A DNA stretch of 35,923 nucleotides, taken from the NCBI GenBank assembly GCA_964513415.1, contig CAZEMX010000012.1, forward strand, positions 1-35,923, written 5' to 3'. A program made the translations under genes and the position numbers. Under the pieces are notes generated by a model. That model made no database searches. It saw only the letters and a program-made list of their open reading frames with translations, and was not told the DNA's origin. Source of the stretch: Methanomethylicus sp964513415. Its GTDB lineage: Archaea; Thermoproteota; Methanomethylicia; Methanomethylicales; Methanomethylicaceae. Position 1 is the first letter of the stretch. Each line of letters begins with the position of its first letter. This document shows, piece after piece, positions 7,301 through 18,300 of the stretch.

Positions 7301-9359
7301 GATCTTGAAGTAATCTTTGAGCTTCATAAGCATCAGGGTCAGACTCAATATCTTTTTCGAAGATCTTGTCATAATATTCATTATCTATTAGGTCCTCTGT
7401 AGTTTTATCCACAATATATCTCTTTGGAATAAAGTGATTATATTTACCTATATTAAAAACACTTGTAGTCTGGCTTCCTACAACAGTAGGTATAGCATTT
7501 CTTTTATTCTTGCTATCATAATTTTCCAAAAATTTGAAAGGGCTTGCAGCAGAAATATTTTTTTGAGTCCAAATAGTATTTTTATCACTCTCAGAGAGAC
7601 TATAAGATATAAATCTTTCTATGTTCTCCATCTGAGTTTCTATAGCTTCATCATAACCTTTTCCTAACTCTTCTCTCAACCATTTTTCATATTGGGTCAT
7701 CTCTTCATCAGAGAACTTAAAGTATTTCCCATATCCTTCTGAATACCTATCTTTAAAGACTTTTAGTTTTCTTATATCTATAAAAGAAACATTCTCATCA
7801 TACCAAGATATAATTTCTTTATATTTTTGTGGTTTCAGTTGATTATGTACAGAATCAAATTCTTTTTTTAAATTATGAAGAACATTTAAACTTCTAAACC
7901 ATTTAGCTGTATATTTAGAAATTAATCTTCCTGTTTTAATACCATTCTCATCTTTAGCATAGAATTTATCAATATCAAACTTCTTTTTTCTAAGTCTTTC
8001 CTGAACTTCTGAAAGAGCTTTCTCTTTTTTACCTATAGACTGTTCTACTTTTCTTACATTAGTCTGTAATAAATCATTTACGATTTTAAACAATATAGAA
8101 TCAGCATTAGAGTTTACTCCTAAAAAGTAGGCTTGAAAAAAATTTATATCATTGCCTTTTTCTCTAACACTTTTCAACATCTCCTGTATTTGTTCATCTG
8201 TAAACTTGTCTCTGTTTTCTATGAAGATAGGATTATTAAGAAAGGCATTCTCAGCTACATTATATAGGTAGTCATCATATTTAAGTTTAAGTTTAGTCAT
8301 AGGTTCAACAACATAGTCATTAAAACCTTCAATACCTTCTCCATTAAACATTATTCTATCACCTATAATAGATGTTCCATCAATATTCTGACCTAGAATT
8401 AAATTAGATAGTATATTTAATCTTTGAATAAGCTCAAAATTTTCTGCATTAAAAGTATCAGGATTATCCAATATCTCTGAAAGTATTTCTATTTCATTAA
8501 TAACACTTCTGAATATTGTCTTGGCATCTGTAGCTGTAAGTAAACTAAGTTCATCAGATACTTCATTAATTACCTCATTTAATTCCTTGATCCTTTTTTT
8601 ATAAAGTTCTGTATGTTCTTTTCCTTTATTAAGTTTATAGTAATCCTCTAAATGGGTCTTTAGATTTTCTAATAATTGTCTCTTAGAATTTACATAAGCA
8701 GAATTAGCAGCAAGATTTGTAGTATCTACAGTTTCTCCTGTTCTTGTATTAGTATAAGAACCAGGAGCATTCATAGTGTATCTTCTAAAATCTTCCTCAG
8801 ATTGAATTTCTCTATTTCTATTCTCAACAAATTTCTGAAAGTCCTCAAAATCATTCTCATTTACTACATCTCCTTTATTAGTTACTTCAAGATACTCTAG
8901 ATAATCCTCTTGACTTCCTATGTCAAAAAACTCTGGGTTATTACTGAACATTGTCTTAATTTTATCTTTTAATGGAGCATCAAAATCAATCTTACTTTGT
9001 ACTACTTTTCTCTCTTCTTGAAATCTATCAAACTTCTCTTGAAACTCTGTAACAAAAGGTATATCTTCCTCTAATACATAGTAGGAAGTAATTCCTTTAG
9101 AAATCATATTGTCTACTCTTTCTGAAGTTCCAGGAGTTAAATTATAAGGCTTTTCTACTATATGAAACATTTGAGAAGGATTAGTTACCCCATATTTTCT
9201 TGCAGCTATAGTCAATTCCTTAATAGCTTTTCTTGTCTTCTCTACTTTATTCTTCGGTATTCTGTATTCTCCAGGATAACCATCTACTTCATGCCATCTT
9301 ATGTAACCTTCTTTTTCTAAAAAATTTACTGTGGCTAATTCAACTACATTACAAGCCAT
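4380..9359 (-). CDS. Large virion cargo protein with two hydrophobic segments (1659 aa)
   Basis: Last gene of the late arm, directly after the giant polymerase protein (11-bp gap). The first 1000 or so residues are charged and mostly helical. Near residue 1240 a segment with STLGRFAMFFKRYLPELVNQRFG matches a pattern I recall in large internal proteins of crAss-like and related phages. Two hydrophobic glycine/alanine-rich stretches follow, about residues 1298-1331 (VLASTVATVFFGPLIGGG) and 1406-1432 (IAITIGSMLFIMLAKNAL), then an acidic loop (GGGDDEDED). The C-terminus is very acidic (EEPEEEEE). No catalytic motif was seen. By position and build it is probably packed in the head and injected, and may form or line a membrane channel. 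That role is inferred. Confidence 0.7.
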   Translation of the reverse strand: MACNVVELATVNFLEKEGYIRWHEVDGYPGEYRIPKNKVEKTRKAIKELTIAARKYGVTNPSQMFHIVEKPYNLTPGTSERVDNMISKGITSYYVLEEDIPFVTEFQEKFDRFQEERKVVQSKIDFDAPLKDKIKTMFSNNPEFFDIGSQEDYLEYLEVTNKGDVVNENDFEDFQKFVENRNREIQSEEDFRRYTMNAPGSYTNTRTGETVDTTNLAANSAYVNSKRQLLENLKTHLEDYYKLNKGKEHTELYKKRIKELNEVINEVSDELSLLTATDAKTIFRSVINEIEILSEILDNPDTFNAENFELIQRLNILSNLILGQNIDGTSIIGDRIMFNGEGIEGFNDYVVEPMTKLKLKYDDYLYNVAENAFLNNPIFIENRDKFTDEQIQEMLKSVREKGNDINFFQAYFLGVNSNADSILFKIVNDLLQTNVRKVEQSIGKKEKALSEVQERLRKKKFDIDKFYAKDENGIKTGRLISKYTAKWFRSLNVLHNLKKEFDSVHNQLKPQKYKEIISWYDENVSFIDIRKLKVFKDRYSEGYGKYFKFSDEEMTQYEKWLREELGKGYDEAIETQMENIERFISYSLSESDKNTIWTQKNISAASPFKFLENYDSKNKRNAIPTVVGSQTTSVFNIGKYNHFIPKRYIVDKTTEDLIDNEYYDKIFEKDIESDPDAYEAQRLLQDLLSNHINPAYSLNGNVISSLQIPMLRKEFSETWAESKRKGILSLIKAMVHNVINNWKDIWFDQTYSSDRKGVVANYSNAALREINNYKRVLQLKSLEDLLKKADELGLHFKSNETKDRIIDGIARAEVLPEFSNDIFQNVLTVSSYATLHRARQDTSFIAELLYKVHIKPNLDGKVRELSNKKFRAWIDTNVYGKRNEKSQENNVITKANLKRLSDADKRLKKVLQEINVDNLGEDVVFYLEGIRYTSRLSDDKNREFVAIKENESGENFEYKTISSEEFEEKLNTYIKNQVDSLGISMTFSSLVSGILNNLSIKFLGFNPKSGLKNRIEGAVMNSIIDAEGTKWTRGNNRNSTRILSLANIFRLSNGKLDNIARKKALQLKTINQLVQRLGVLQDRKDFRDKKNQVSAYDKYKDFLDVYNFAIGMPEYRNQVEIVLNILQDQKITNYKGETVSFVNGTGIVKDSEGRVIETGQYMSAYIPGTLTLKDEYKYTAEAFNEDGTLKDNINLNDYINMDNIGYETFQVFDAIGGKTEGSNAIHLINEKIQDTINKTQGNFSSMDSILVMRSTLGRFAMFFKRYLPELVNQRFGTFGNDIIQGKYKSEGRYRVLFRNPGALGVLASTVATVFFGPLIGGGFLATAFLPYLFHSVSNRWFNREINVSLADNLEESVGMLKEILIRTMDFPLGIVHSKWRFRDIKSLGDNQFFEKLKDKEVLTEDEAGALIACAEEIAITIGSMLFIMLAKNALGGGDDEDEDKKQLRNFIDNYGNQIMENLTQFYDPVGFVKNNFSRLVLFSTLEDTEKFLTAFRKYIDYDEGTLREVTMKGLKAQPLVPIINFVAKPIEVGDISGIWKDEKEYDSGQWFDKVVKSKEAISKEKLTNRRESLKKKYIDLLSDRYREELGFSKSKADVVAEETARKMMNNPEISRQYREGETFEDALERIDFKEATKLAEEAVAEVELEEPEEEEEATE

Positions 9360-9370
9360 ATTATTTATAT

Positions 9371-12300
9371 TTAATTTCTACAATTTGAAAAAATATCATC
9401 TTTTAATTCTGTAAAGTTACTAAAATCTACCTTTGGAGCAAAGTTAAATTTAGACTTTCCTGTAATATTTCTGTTAGGATCTTCATTTTTTTCTGTAGAT
9501 TTTATTTCATTCCCCTGTTCTTTAACATTTTGGTTCTCATTATTAAATCTTTCTTTGAAAAGTTTTTCATTTGAAATATCTTTACCTTCTATATTTCTAA
9601 ATTTCCAACCTTTAGGTGCAAGTACAAGAGTAGGAATACCTAATCTTATACCAGCTTTAGCTCCAGCTTCGTCAAATCCAGTTTGTCCACCTGTTCTTAT
9701 ACTTTGTATTTTATTTTTAAGATTAGGAGATTCTACTACTTGTTTTAATAAATTATAAACAAATTCATCTACTTGCTCTTGAGTAATATTCTTCATATTG
9801 TAAATACCCATTCCCGCAATATTTAAGGTTTTAGCATTTACACTATTTAAATCTTCAACTATATTATTGACCATTTCAGAAGAAATGGTAAGGTTATTAG
9901 TATTTATACCAATATATTTTTTCTTATTATTATCTACTGCTTTCTTTGTCCAACTTTCACCTGTTTGATTTAAACCAAAATCTATTGTAGCGTCAGCAGA
10001 AGCATTTTTTCTTGTTCTTTCAATATAACCAGGAGATTGCTCTTCTTGAAACTCAATTGTACTATTGTTACTTTGTTCACTTATTTGTTTAGCATATAAA
10101 GCAGTTGAACTACCTGAAATTCCTTCTGCAAATCCTATATATTGTGTAGCTATTTTGGCTTTAGATTTAGCTTTTTTATCTACACTTTGTATAGGTTCTA
10201 CAGTAAATATATTTTTTTCAGATAAATCAACTTCTTGACCAAATCCTAAAGCTTCATATACAGCATTAGCTAATTCAAGGTTAGATTCAAATAATTCTGA
10301 TACACCTGTTTTAATAGCTTGTTCTATTGTTTTAGATTTTTCTTCTTCTGTAAGTTTTTGAAATTGTTTACCTTGAACAAACTCTTTAAATCCTTGTATA
10401 CCCCCATTAGGGTTTTGTTCAAGATATTGAGAATACAGTTGTTGAGCTTCTTGTTTTTGTTTGGAAGTTATTTGGTTAATACCTTTATTCCAAACTCCTA
10501 ATAGATTACCATCTACAGTTATTTCAGAATAATTATATCCTTTAACTTTTAAATTATCAGCCAGTCTTTTCTCTCCCTCATTATAAGAATTAGACTCTAC
10601 GTAAGAGGCATTATCTGTGATTAAAGTAGCTCCAGCTTCTAAAGCTTTAATAGCCTCTTTAATTGTTTTATCTTGTTGCTGTTTTCTTATAACTTCATTT
10701 CCTCTTTTACCCCCAATAGATACAAATATTACATCATTAGAAGAGTAGTTACCAGAGTTTACTATATTAGATTTAGTTTGAGTTTGAATTTTTTCTACGG
10801 GTTTTTGAGTTTGTTTCCATTGGTGTTCATTAATGAAGTAATCAATGGCATTATTGTAGGATATATCCTCACTTCCTTGATTTACAAGTATTGGTTTACC
10901 TTTTAAGTTTCCAGATTTAAATTGCTCAAGCATCCACTGTCTTCTGTTTTCAAATTGTGGAAGACCTCCATTTAATACCCAATTCATATATTTCTCAGTC
11001 GCTTCCTGAGTATCTTTTACTTTAACCATCTCAGGATTTTTATCTTTTGTACTTTGATTTGGGGTAAAAGGATTTCCAAAATGTCTTTCAGAATTTATAA
11101 TAGTTGCAGTTATTATACCTTCAGGGGCAATAACCTCTCTATTATTCTTATTTAGTATAGAAACTATATTGGTAGGGGATAAAGACTTAATCCTATCAGA
11201 CTTATATAATTTACTATATAAACTTGAAGTTAGTGGCTTCTTAAGATCTGAAACAAGAGCTTTAGCTTTATTATCTGTCTTTCTCATTTCATCAAAAGTT
11301 TTTGTGGTTTTAACTTTAGAGGAGGCTACATTATTATGTATAGAAGATATAAAATCATATACAGTACTCAAAGTTTGCTCTGATATATTTCCTTCTATTC
11401 TTTCACTAATAAATTGAAGAGTTCTTCTTACAAAGTCTGCAAATTGTTGTAGGATAGATGTATTAGTATCTTTAAATTGAATTTTAGACATTTTGCTTCT
11501 AAAAGTATCATCGGTAAAGATACCCGCCATAAATTCATGTAAATTAGAGATTCTATAAGCATCTGTATTAGTAGGATTTTCCTTATACCTTTTAATGATA
11601 TTTTCATAAGCTTGGGACCAGGAGATATTTTTCTCCTGAGATTCTTCCTTAATTAAAGCTTCAGCTGCTGTCTTATATAATCTCACAAGTTTTGTAATAT
11701 GAGCAGGGGTGTTTTCTGTAAGATAATCTACTTTTACTTCAACACTGTCAATACCTACCTCTAAAGTAGTATTATTACCAACTATATATTTATCTACTTC
11801 TCTCGCTGTAATGGAGTGGAAAACTTCTTCAGAAAATACTCTGTATAAATCATTAACTCTTCTATCTTTTGAGAATTGTGTAGTGTCTAATATAATTGTA
11901 TTAGTCTTAGAGTTATAAGCTCCTGGAGAACCACTCTCTAATTGTCCTTTATATACTTTAGTATTTGGATCTATAAATTTCTGAATATCTGCAAGTAATC
12001 CACTAAGTGTTATTACTTCTTTATTGTTTATGTCAAGTTCTGCGTTCTCAAATATAGTCATTACTTCATTAATAGTAATAGCAGCTTCAGGAGTAGTAGG
12101 GAGATTAAAGATAGCATTTCTTCCAATTGTCCCTTTCTTCTTACCTACAGGTTTTAACTCAGATATTTTTGGATTATTGGAGTCAAACATAGAGATATTA
12201 ACATCACTATTAGTATTATACTCATTAACACCAAATCCACCTAACTTATTAATTCTTCTGTATTTGCTACTCTTATTAATATCTGTCTCTACAAGTTCAT

Positions 12301-15300
12301 ATAGAAATACTTCACCATTAATTCCTTTTATTGAAACATAGTTAGGAATCTCCTCCTTGAAAGTATATTCAAATTCACTTACACTATTGATTAAATTTCT
12401 GTTATTAATGCCTAAGTCTTTATAGCTAAGTTTAGTAGCTTGCTCAGGATTATGTTGATAAAATTGTCTTATAAATCTTCTCTTATTAACTTCACTTAAG
12501 GGTCTGTTAATAATTACTCTACCCCTCTTTGAGTCAAGTTCTACAGCTTTCTTCTCAGATCCAAAGCTACTATTTACATTATCTATAAGTTCTTCCAATA
12601 TTTCCTTTGAAGATAAGAATTTTTCTGGAACTTCAATATAAGTTCCTGACTCATCTTCTATTATAACATTATTTCCTAAGAAAGATGTAATAGTACTTAA
12701 AGTACCATTATAGATCATATTAAAATATTTCCCACTATCAGTATTTAAATCTGCAAGATAATGTAATTGACTATCAAAATTATACTTCTGAAATACAGCC
12801 ATTGGAATATAGTTTCTAAATCCTATAGCTCCATTTTCTGTATTTGTAAGCATAGCATATTTGGTAAGATCCTTAACTAGCTTTTCATAAGTGTAGTTTT
12901 CATCCCCATTATAAGCTGGAAGTTTAATCAAGGAATCTGACATCAGAAGCAATTCTGAATGTGGGAGATTTTTATTGAAAGAATTATTACTGTTTACATT
13001 ATATTTGATGATAGAAGGTTCTTTCTTATTAATAGAAAACTCTAAGTTCCTAAAGAAATGTTTATTGAAGAGAGTTTTTAATGAGTCGTCTGTAGCAGAT
13101 AATTTCTTTAATCTCATAAGATAACTTGCAAGAGATTCATTATCTCCTTCATCCATTAAGAGTCTTCTCCTCTCTTGATTTATATCAGTAATACCATCAT
13201 ATAAATTAAACATATTTGAAGAATACATATACTCTCTCATAGCAGAAAGTATATTGTATCTCAATTCCATAGTACTTTCTATCTCAGGTCTGTCACCTAT
13301 GATCTCATCTATTTGACCTTTTAAGTATTTATTTTCAAAAGGAAAAATATTCCCCCATAAATAGTACCCTATTGAAATAGAATTTAGTAACTTAGCACTA
13401 TTAGGGCTGTTTGGTTTCATTAAGAAGATTTCTCCTGTATTTTCATCCTTACCTATCTTAATATAATTTTGTGTCAAAAGTTCCTTAATCTTTTCAGCAG
13501 ATTCTTCATTGTCATAAATAGGCTCAGGAGGAGTTTCTCCGAATAAAGATTCTATATTACTAATATTGAGATTTGTAGGGTTCATCTCATCTATCAGAGA
13601 ATTTTTCTTAGAGATAATATTAAAATAAGATACACCAAGACCTTTATCAATATTCATAAGTTGTATTACCTTATTGACATTATTTGAATGTCCTTGTAAT
13701 TCTACAAATTTTTGATATACAACCCATTGAGTTATCTGACTGTAAGGAGTCACAAGACTATCATATAAGAGTTGTCCTGTAAGTTCCTTAGAAACTTTAG
13801 ACATCGTTTTCTCATCAAGAAAAGGTATTAATTCTTTTGTAAGAGGATTTACAGGAAATTCTACATTATTTGCGAATTCAACTCTTAATTGCTCAGTAAT
13901 TACTGATTCAATATCCCTTGTAAAATCTGCAAAAGTTGAAGAGTATTGTTCTTTAAGTTCTACATATCTTCTAATTATGGGTTGACTTATAAATAGAGAA
14001 GGAATAAGTATTTCTCTTTCTTCACCATTTACAACTACAATATCCTTGTCAAATCCAAGATTATTCATAAGAGCAAATACATTAATAGTATATTTGTTCT
14101 CATTTCTTCTACCCATAATTTGTAACTTCTGATTATCAGTAGCAGAATTCTGATTTTCCATATTTATATCAGAAATTCTTCTTGGCTTAAAACTTTCATA
14201 TCTCTTTTTATAATCTTCAGAGACATTCTCTAAATTAGGCCTTAGAGCATATATATTTCCAAGTTTACCATCAGAAACGAAATTACCTATTCTCATAGAG
14301 AATAGTTCTCCATCATCTATAAGAGCTATTTCTTTCTCAGACTGTTGTACAAGACCATTCCATACAACCCAATTGGAGTGTACCCCTATACCAAGTTTAC
14401 CAGAAGCTCCCAGTCTTAGAGTAGATTTCTGATGTTCGTACCCATATATAGTAAAGTTGTCTTTCTTTTGAGATGATTTAATTTTAGTATCTATCATTTT
14501 GGCTGTCTCTTGAGCCATATCCGTGTTGATAGTAGTAATTATTAGTCTCTGAATTTCACTATCAGTAGAGGAATATACAGATTTATAAAGATTTATAAGT
14601 TCATTCTCTATAGATGCCAGTTTGGTCCCAAAAAACTTCCTTGCATTGAGATACTCTTCAATTTTATATTTCTTCTCCTCAAGAAACTTATCATGCAGGT
14701 TTTTGATTTCACCCTGAATTTCTTTTCTTCTTTCAGGAGTTATCTCTTCTTTATTTTCATTAAGACTCCCTATAAGAGTATTAAGCTCTAAATTGAGAGC
14801 TTCTATTTCTTCAGAATTTTCATCAATACCTTTAGCTTCCAATATATTAATAAGAAATTGAGTAGTAGCTATTTCGCTTCTAATTTCATTCTCTTTGTTT
14901 GGACTGTTAGGTCTATTCTTTTTGATATACTCAATTAAGGAAACTTTGTAATCTCTATATTCATTATATATTCTGTCAAGCTCTTCTTTAGGGTATACAG
15001 GTACATCTTTTTCACTTAGAAATCTTATAGAACCGTCTTCATTAACTACATAATTACCACTATAGGAATATCTTACATCAATATCATAATCTTCTCCAAT
15101 TTTAGTTGTATGTTCTTTAGGAACAATCATAAGATCTCCCATATGATGTGGTAAAAATCCTACAATTTCAATCAAAGAACCTGACTGGTGTGCAGAAGAA
15201 GGAATACGAAAAGAGAACAGTCGTCTTACTTCAGGAGGAAGTTTACTGTTATCTATTCTTTTAGTCTCAGGATTTATGTATTCAGGAGTATTGAAATCAA

Positions 15301-18300
15301 TTATCTCCTCAATATATTCCCCATTTACTTTTCTTTTTACTCTAAACTTAGAAGCAACAAGAACTTGAGCTGGCTTTACAATACCATATTCAACTCTTTC
15401 TGGTAAAAGTCCTTTACCATTATAACTGTCTGTAAATACAATACCATTAACATCTTCTTGAGAAAGTTCCTCTATAGTTTTAACAGATACAAAACCTTCT
15501 GCAGAGGCTACAGGAGAAGAATTTCCAGGAAATTTAAGTTTAATAAACTCATTGGTAATCATTGAGTTTAATACACTCTCAAACTTTCTTGAGTTTGGAG
15601 ATAGCCAGATTGGAAATGTAAATTCAGCAGATACTGGTTTGAGGTTAAAAGCTTCTATTTCATCTTTAGTATAGTATTTTCCATTTCCTTCTTCATCTTT
15701 TACAAAATACTTAAGCTCCAAAATCTCTTTATCCTGTCTATTAGTTAATCTTTTATTTAGAGCAGCTTGGAGTTTTTCCATAGAACTAACAGAACCTATC
15801 TGGTAGTCATTTTCATTTACATCTAAAGATTTTAAGAAAAAGTCTTTTTTGAGATTTTGCTCAGTAATTGATAGATCTGTATATATCTTGTATAAATCTT
15901 CTCCAGATATTTTATCATTTTCGGGAGTAATATTTAATCTACTAAGAAGTTCTTTTCCAAAAATATTGGGGAATATCTTTCTTGATATTTTGTTAATTCC
16001 ATTAGATAGAAGTATTTTTTCCATTTGAGTACCTCTACCAATTTCATCTCTTTCATTATTAGCAAGATGTTTATCAGTTTTAAAAGGTTTCTCTTGTTGT
16101 ATAGAGAAATTCTCTCTATCTAATATAGAAAAACTATCACTAATAATAACATTGTCATTATCAAGAAGTTGATTTGTATTTGCTAAAGTCTTGGTTTTTC
16201 CTACTTTAATACCTGATTCATAAGCTGCTCTTACTGTAAGACCTTTAGTTTCTTCAAGTCTCTCCATATTTTTACGGAGATTATCTATCTTCAGATCTTT
16301 AGTCATTTCAGGTATTAATGGAAATGAAGAAGTTTTTACATATACAAATTCTTGATATGTTTTACCATTATTCATACCTCTGAAATACATTCCAGAGTGT
16401 AATGGCTTCATAGGTTGAAATATAAATTTTTCTTCAGAAGAAAGTCTATTACCTTCAATATTTCCTTTTGACTGCTCTGTAAGTTTTCTATTAAGATTAT
16501 TATACTCTTCTTCAGAAATTTTTCCCATATTATAAGCCACTTCAAGATGTTCTTTCCAAGTAGTATATTCTTGGGCATCAGTAGCAACGTTTTCCAGATA
16601 ACCAGATACCTCAGGATATTTCTTTGATAAATCCTTCTTTATATCCGAGAGTTCTATAAGATCTGCCAAGTATTCTTTTTTTTCTACTTCTGTAGGATTA
16701 AGTTTTCCTTCAAAATCTCTTTTTTTCTCACTTAATTCAATGGCTCTATCAACCATAGACATATCATCAGAAGGTATATTTCCATACCATACTTTTAAAT
16801 ATTCTTTATAAGCATCTGATATAGAAGAGCTATCTTGCAACATTAACTGAATATACTGTTTACTTGCAGAATATGCAATCCTGTTTCCTGGAGATATTAA
16901 AGCCTTTAATCTTTTAGAGAGATTTATAGAAGTCTCTTCTGCAATTCCAATATAAACTTTCAGTTTTTCTTCAGCTGTATTATTCTCTGTTTTAGGTACT
17001 GCAACATCCTTATTTTCAAAGAAACTACTTTTAGCTTTTGAATAATTGGCAGGATCTCCAGCAAATAAAGCTTGCATCTGTGCTTGTGTAACAAGATAGT
17101 TTATAGCATACTCCCAAGCAGCTGTTTCTACTTTACTTAAAGGTGTACCATCAGGATTTTTACTGTTAAGATATTTGGTATCAAGAACTTCTACTTTTAC
17201 TTTATCTTTTTCTTTATAGATAAAACCATTCTTTACCCAATTACCAGAAAAGTTTCCATCAGAATCTATTTTAAGTTTTTCTTCTACTTCATTTTTTACA
17301 ACGTTTCTGATAATACTATTAATTGCTTCTCCAAAGTTTTCTTTAATCTTGGATAACATCTCCTCAGTATCAAAATCATTTTCTCTGATATAATAGAGAA
17401 TATTCTTTCCATCAGCAGTAGTTATACTATTAAGTGCTGGAACACCATAGAATAATTGATTTTCAACAGTATCTCTTTCAGTACCCTTAACTTCAATCAT
17501 TCTTGTAAGTTCAGGAAGTACCAACTGTTCATATAGAATCTCGGCTACTGTATTATTATAACTATCTATATTACTGTTAGATATTTTAAAATGACTTCTA
17601 TTTAAATCCAGTACTACAGTTTTCATCAAAAACATCTGGGAAGAATCTGATAATGTAGGGGAAGTCATATAAGACATTCTTAAAGGTATACCTTTCTCTG
17701 TAGCAGATAACTTCTTATCCATGTTACCAAAGTATCCTATAAGAGCTGTATCATAATCAGAGGGAGAAAGTTCAGTAATCTGTTGGTCCTTACTTCTAAA
17801 ACCTTTTCTTTTTAAAACTTCTAAAGAAGTATATCCTACACTAAGTTCTTCTAGAATTTCTTTTGACTCTTTTAAAAGCTCTTCAAATTCCTCATCTACT
17901 TGAGTAATAAGTTTTACTAAAAGATTATTTTTTGTATAACCATTATTTAGTAGCTTATTAATTAAATGTTTATTATTTTGACTTAAATCAGAACCTTTCA
18001 AAGAAGAAATTTTTCTGAGTTGTTCAGTAAAGAAATTTGGCTGTGAAAAACTATTAATTATTTTCCCACCAACATACATTGACTGATCAACATTAAAAGT
18101 AAATTTTATAATTTCCCCAATGAAGTTATTCAAGTAATTATTATTCTCTCTTAAAACTACATTTTCTACTTTCTCATCAAAATTTAAAGGTTTAGTATAG
18201 TCTTTTAATGCTATGACATTCTTTTTTAATTGCTCTGTAAGATTCTTAACTATGTTTCTAAAAGCTCCAGGATCATTCTTATCCTTAGCTTCTAAAGTAC

